Shown here piece by piece: positions 13,868 to 14,811 of a stretch of DNA of 14,811 nucleotides. A program made the translations under genes and the position numbers. Under the pieces are notes generated by a model. That model saw nothing but the letters and a program-made list of their open reading frames with translations, was not told where the DNA came from and ran no database searches. The stretch spans positions 1-14,811 of the forward strand of contig CALMLJ010000256.1 in assembly GCA_937868025.1 (NCBI GenBank). The letters are read 5' to 3'. Source of the DNA: an uncultured Acidimicrobiaceae bacterium (GTDB lineage: Bacteria > Actinomycetota > Acidimicrobiia > Acidimicrobiales > Microtrichaceae). The stretch's first letter is position 1. Every line of letters begins with the position of its first letter.

Positions 13868-14811
13868 ATGGCCACCACGCAGAAGAAGAAGACGTCGAAG
13901 CCCCGGTCCACGTCGTCGAAGTCGTCGACGAGCGCGCGGGCCAAGCCGGCCCAACGGTCGTCCACGCGTGCGCCGTCGCGCTCGCGGGCCGCAGCGCCAC
14001 CGCGACCGACGCTGGGCCAACGGGTCGCGGATTCCCTGTCGATGGTGCTCGACGGCCGCGGGCACGACGTCTGGGGGCTGGCCTTCGTCGCCCTGGGCCT
14101 GGTCGGAGCGTTCGGGGTGTACGGCCACTCGGCGGGCCCCGTCGGCACGGGCCTCGCCGCCCTGCTCGGCGCGGTGTTCGGTCTCAGCCGCTATCTCGTG
14201 CCGCCGATGTTCGCCGTCGCGGCCTACTTCCTCATTCGCGGTCCCCGCGAGCCCGAGATCGACGAGGAGACCGGCGAGGTGCTCGGTACCTCGGTGGCGC
14301 GCCGCGTCATCGGCGGACTGGTGGTGCTCCTCGCCGTCAACGGCCTGCTCCACCTGATCGTCGCTCCGCCGACGATTTCTGCCGACGGGCTCGACGCGTA
14401 CGCCGCTGCCGGCGGGTTCATCGGTGGTGTGTCCGGCGGCGGCCTCGGCAGCTTGATCGGCAGCTGGGGCGCGGGCGCCGTACTCGTGCTCGTCGTGGCG
14501 CTCGGCACCACGCTGCTCGCCGGTCTCCCGTTCCGCGACGTGCTCCCGATGCTCCGCGAGGCCCTGGTGCCGGCGGTCGACGGTGGAGGGCGCTCGCTGT
14601 CGAAGCTGTTCCGGGTCGGCGACGATCTCGACGACGACATCGACGGCGTCGAGCTCTTCGACTACAACGCCGATCCCAGTGATCCGCTGGCGAAGAAGGC
14701 CCGGGCGCCCCGCAAGAAGCCCGCTGCCCCGACCGAGCCCACCATCGTGCTGCCCGAGGTCACGGTGCCGACCAACGTCGAGCAGCTCGAGATCCAGCTC
14801 GACCCCCAACG
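13868..14811 (+). CDS. ftsK: DNA translocase FtsK, N-terminal part (3' truncated)
   Basis: The frame is open from ATG 13868 to the window edge (314 codons), so the motor and gamma domains lie outside. FtsK/SpoIIIE anchors at the division septum and pumps DNA to resolve chromosomes. Visible here are a basic, Ser/Lys/Arg/Pro-rich N-terminal tail (1-48), about four transmembrane helices (67-86, 95-123, 146-166, 201-220) and an acidic linker (251-273) running into a Lys/Pro-rich stretch ending EQLEIQLDPQ. The periplasmic loop between the third and fourth helices is glycine-rich (about 182-200). The identification rests on this topology and on its position after rnj, where actinobacteria usually carry ftsK; the ATPase domain is not seen. 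Confidence 0.85.
   Translation, partial: MATTQKKKTSKPRSTSSKSSTSARAKPAQRSSTRAPSRSRAAAPPRPTLGQRVADSLSMVLDGRGHDVWGLAFVALGLVGAFGVYGHSAGPVGTGLAALLGAVFGLSRYLVPPMFAVAAYFLIRGPREPEIDEETGEVLGTSVARRVIGGLVVLLAVNGLLHLIVAPPTISADGLDAYAAAGGFIGGVSGGGLGSLIGSWGAGAVLVLVVALGTTLLAGLPFRDVLPMLREALVPAVDGGGRSLSKLFRVGDDLDDDIDGVELFDYNADPSDPLAKKARAPRKKPAAPTEPTIVLPEVTVPTNVEQLEIQLDPQ

Noticed and set aside
13118..14809. 563-codon minus-strand open frame across the rnj-ftsK gap
   Set aside because: It is antisense to rnj and ftsK and has His/Arg/Asp-rich composition with no family signature.
1..14811. Mobile elements, CRISPR arrays, tRNA or rRNA genes
   Set aside because: No transposase or integrase motifs, no regularly spaced repeats and no tRNA-like or rRNA-like segments were seen on reading both strands; weakly conserved small RNAs cannot be excluded.

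Overview
The window is a very GC-rich stretch of bacterial chromosome, almost wall-to-wall coding, with G or C at nearly every third codon position. Many genes lack a Shine-Dalgarno sequence and instead carry a TANNNT hexamer 6-10 nt before the start codon. With the dapA-rnj-ftsK gene order, this points to an actinomycete. An Acidimicrobiia-like lineage is my guess from overall style; the sequence alone does not prove the class.

Layout, left to right (+ strand unless stated): the 3' part of an HSL-type alpha/beta hydrolase (1-576); a nitroreductase-family flavoprotein (617-1312); dapB (1349-2155), followed after 11 nt by a TauE/SafE permease (2167-3009); a large convergent hairpin (3008-3056); a minus-strand DedA-like membrane protein (3073-3771); divergently, SURF1 (3889-4719) and a TetR regulator (4728-5300); an intergenic stretch with two inverted repeats (5301-5418); a second, related TetR gene (5419-6075) that overlaps by 4 nt a diiron ferritin-like protein (6072-7205); a 23-bp perfect hairpin (7226-7274); a Tat-exported DUF1800/DUF1501 pair overlapping by 4 nt (7308-10360); a winged-helix regulator whose -10 box uses the stop codon of the gene before it (10370-11014); dapA (11096-11986), rnj (12047-13708) and the 5' part of ftsK (13868-14811, cut by the window edge).

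How they work together: dapB and dapA encode the two enzymes at the entry to diaminopimelate/lysine synthesis, which feeds the cell wall. RNase J (RNA processing) and FtsK (chromosome segregation at division) complete a housekeeping block found together in many actinobacteria. Here dapB is separated from dapA by nine other genes. Within that stretch, the tetR-diiron unit with its dyads looks like a self-contained regulated oxidation module. The DUF1800/DUF1501 pair looks like a two-gene exported system of unknown function. No mobile element, CRISPR array, tRNA or rRNA was seen. Nothing here is clearly a new system; the best leads are the tetR-tetR-diiron unit, the DUF1800/DUF1501 pair and the leaderless-promoter pattern. 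No gene-free stretch exceeds 300 bases.
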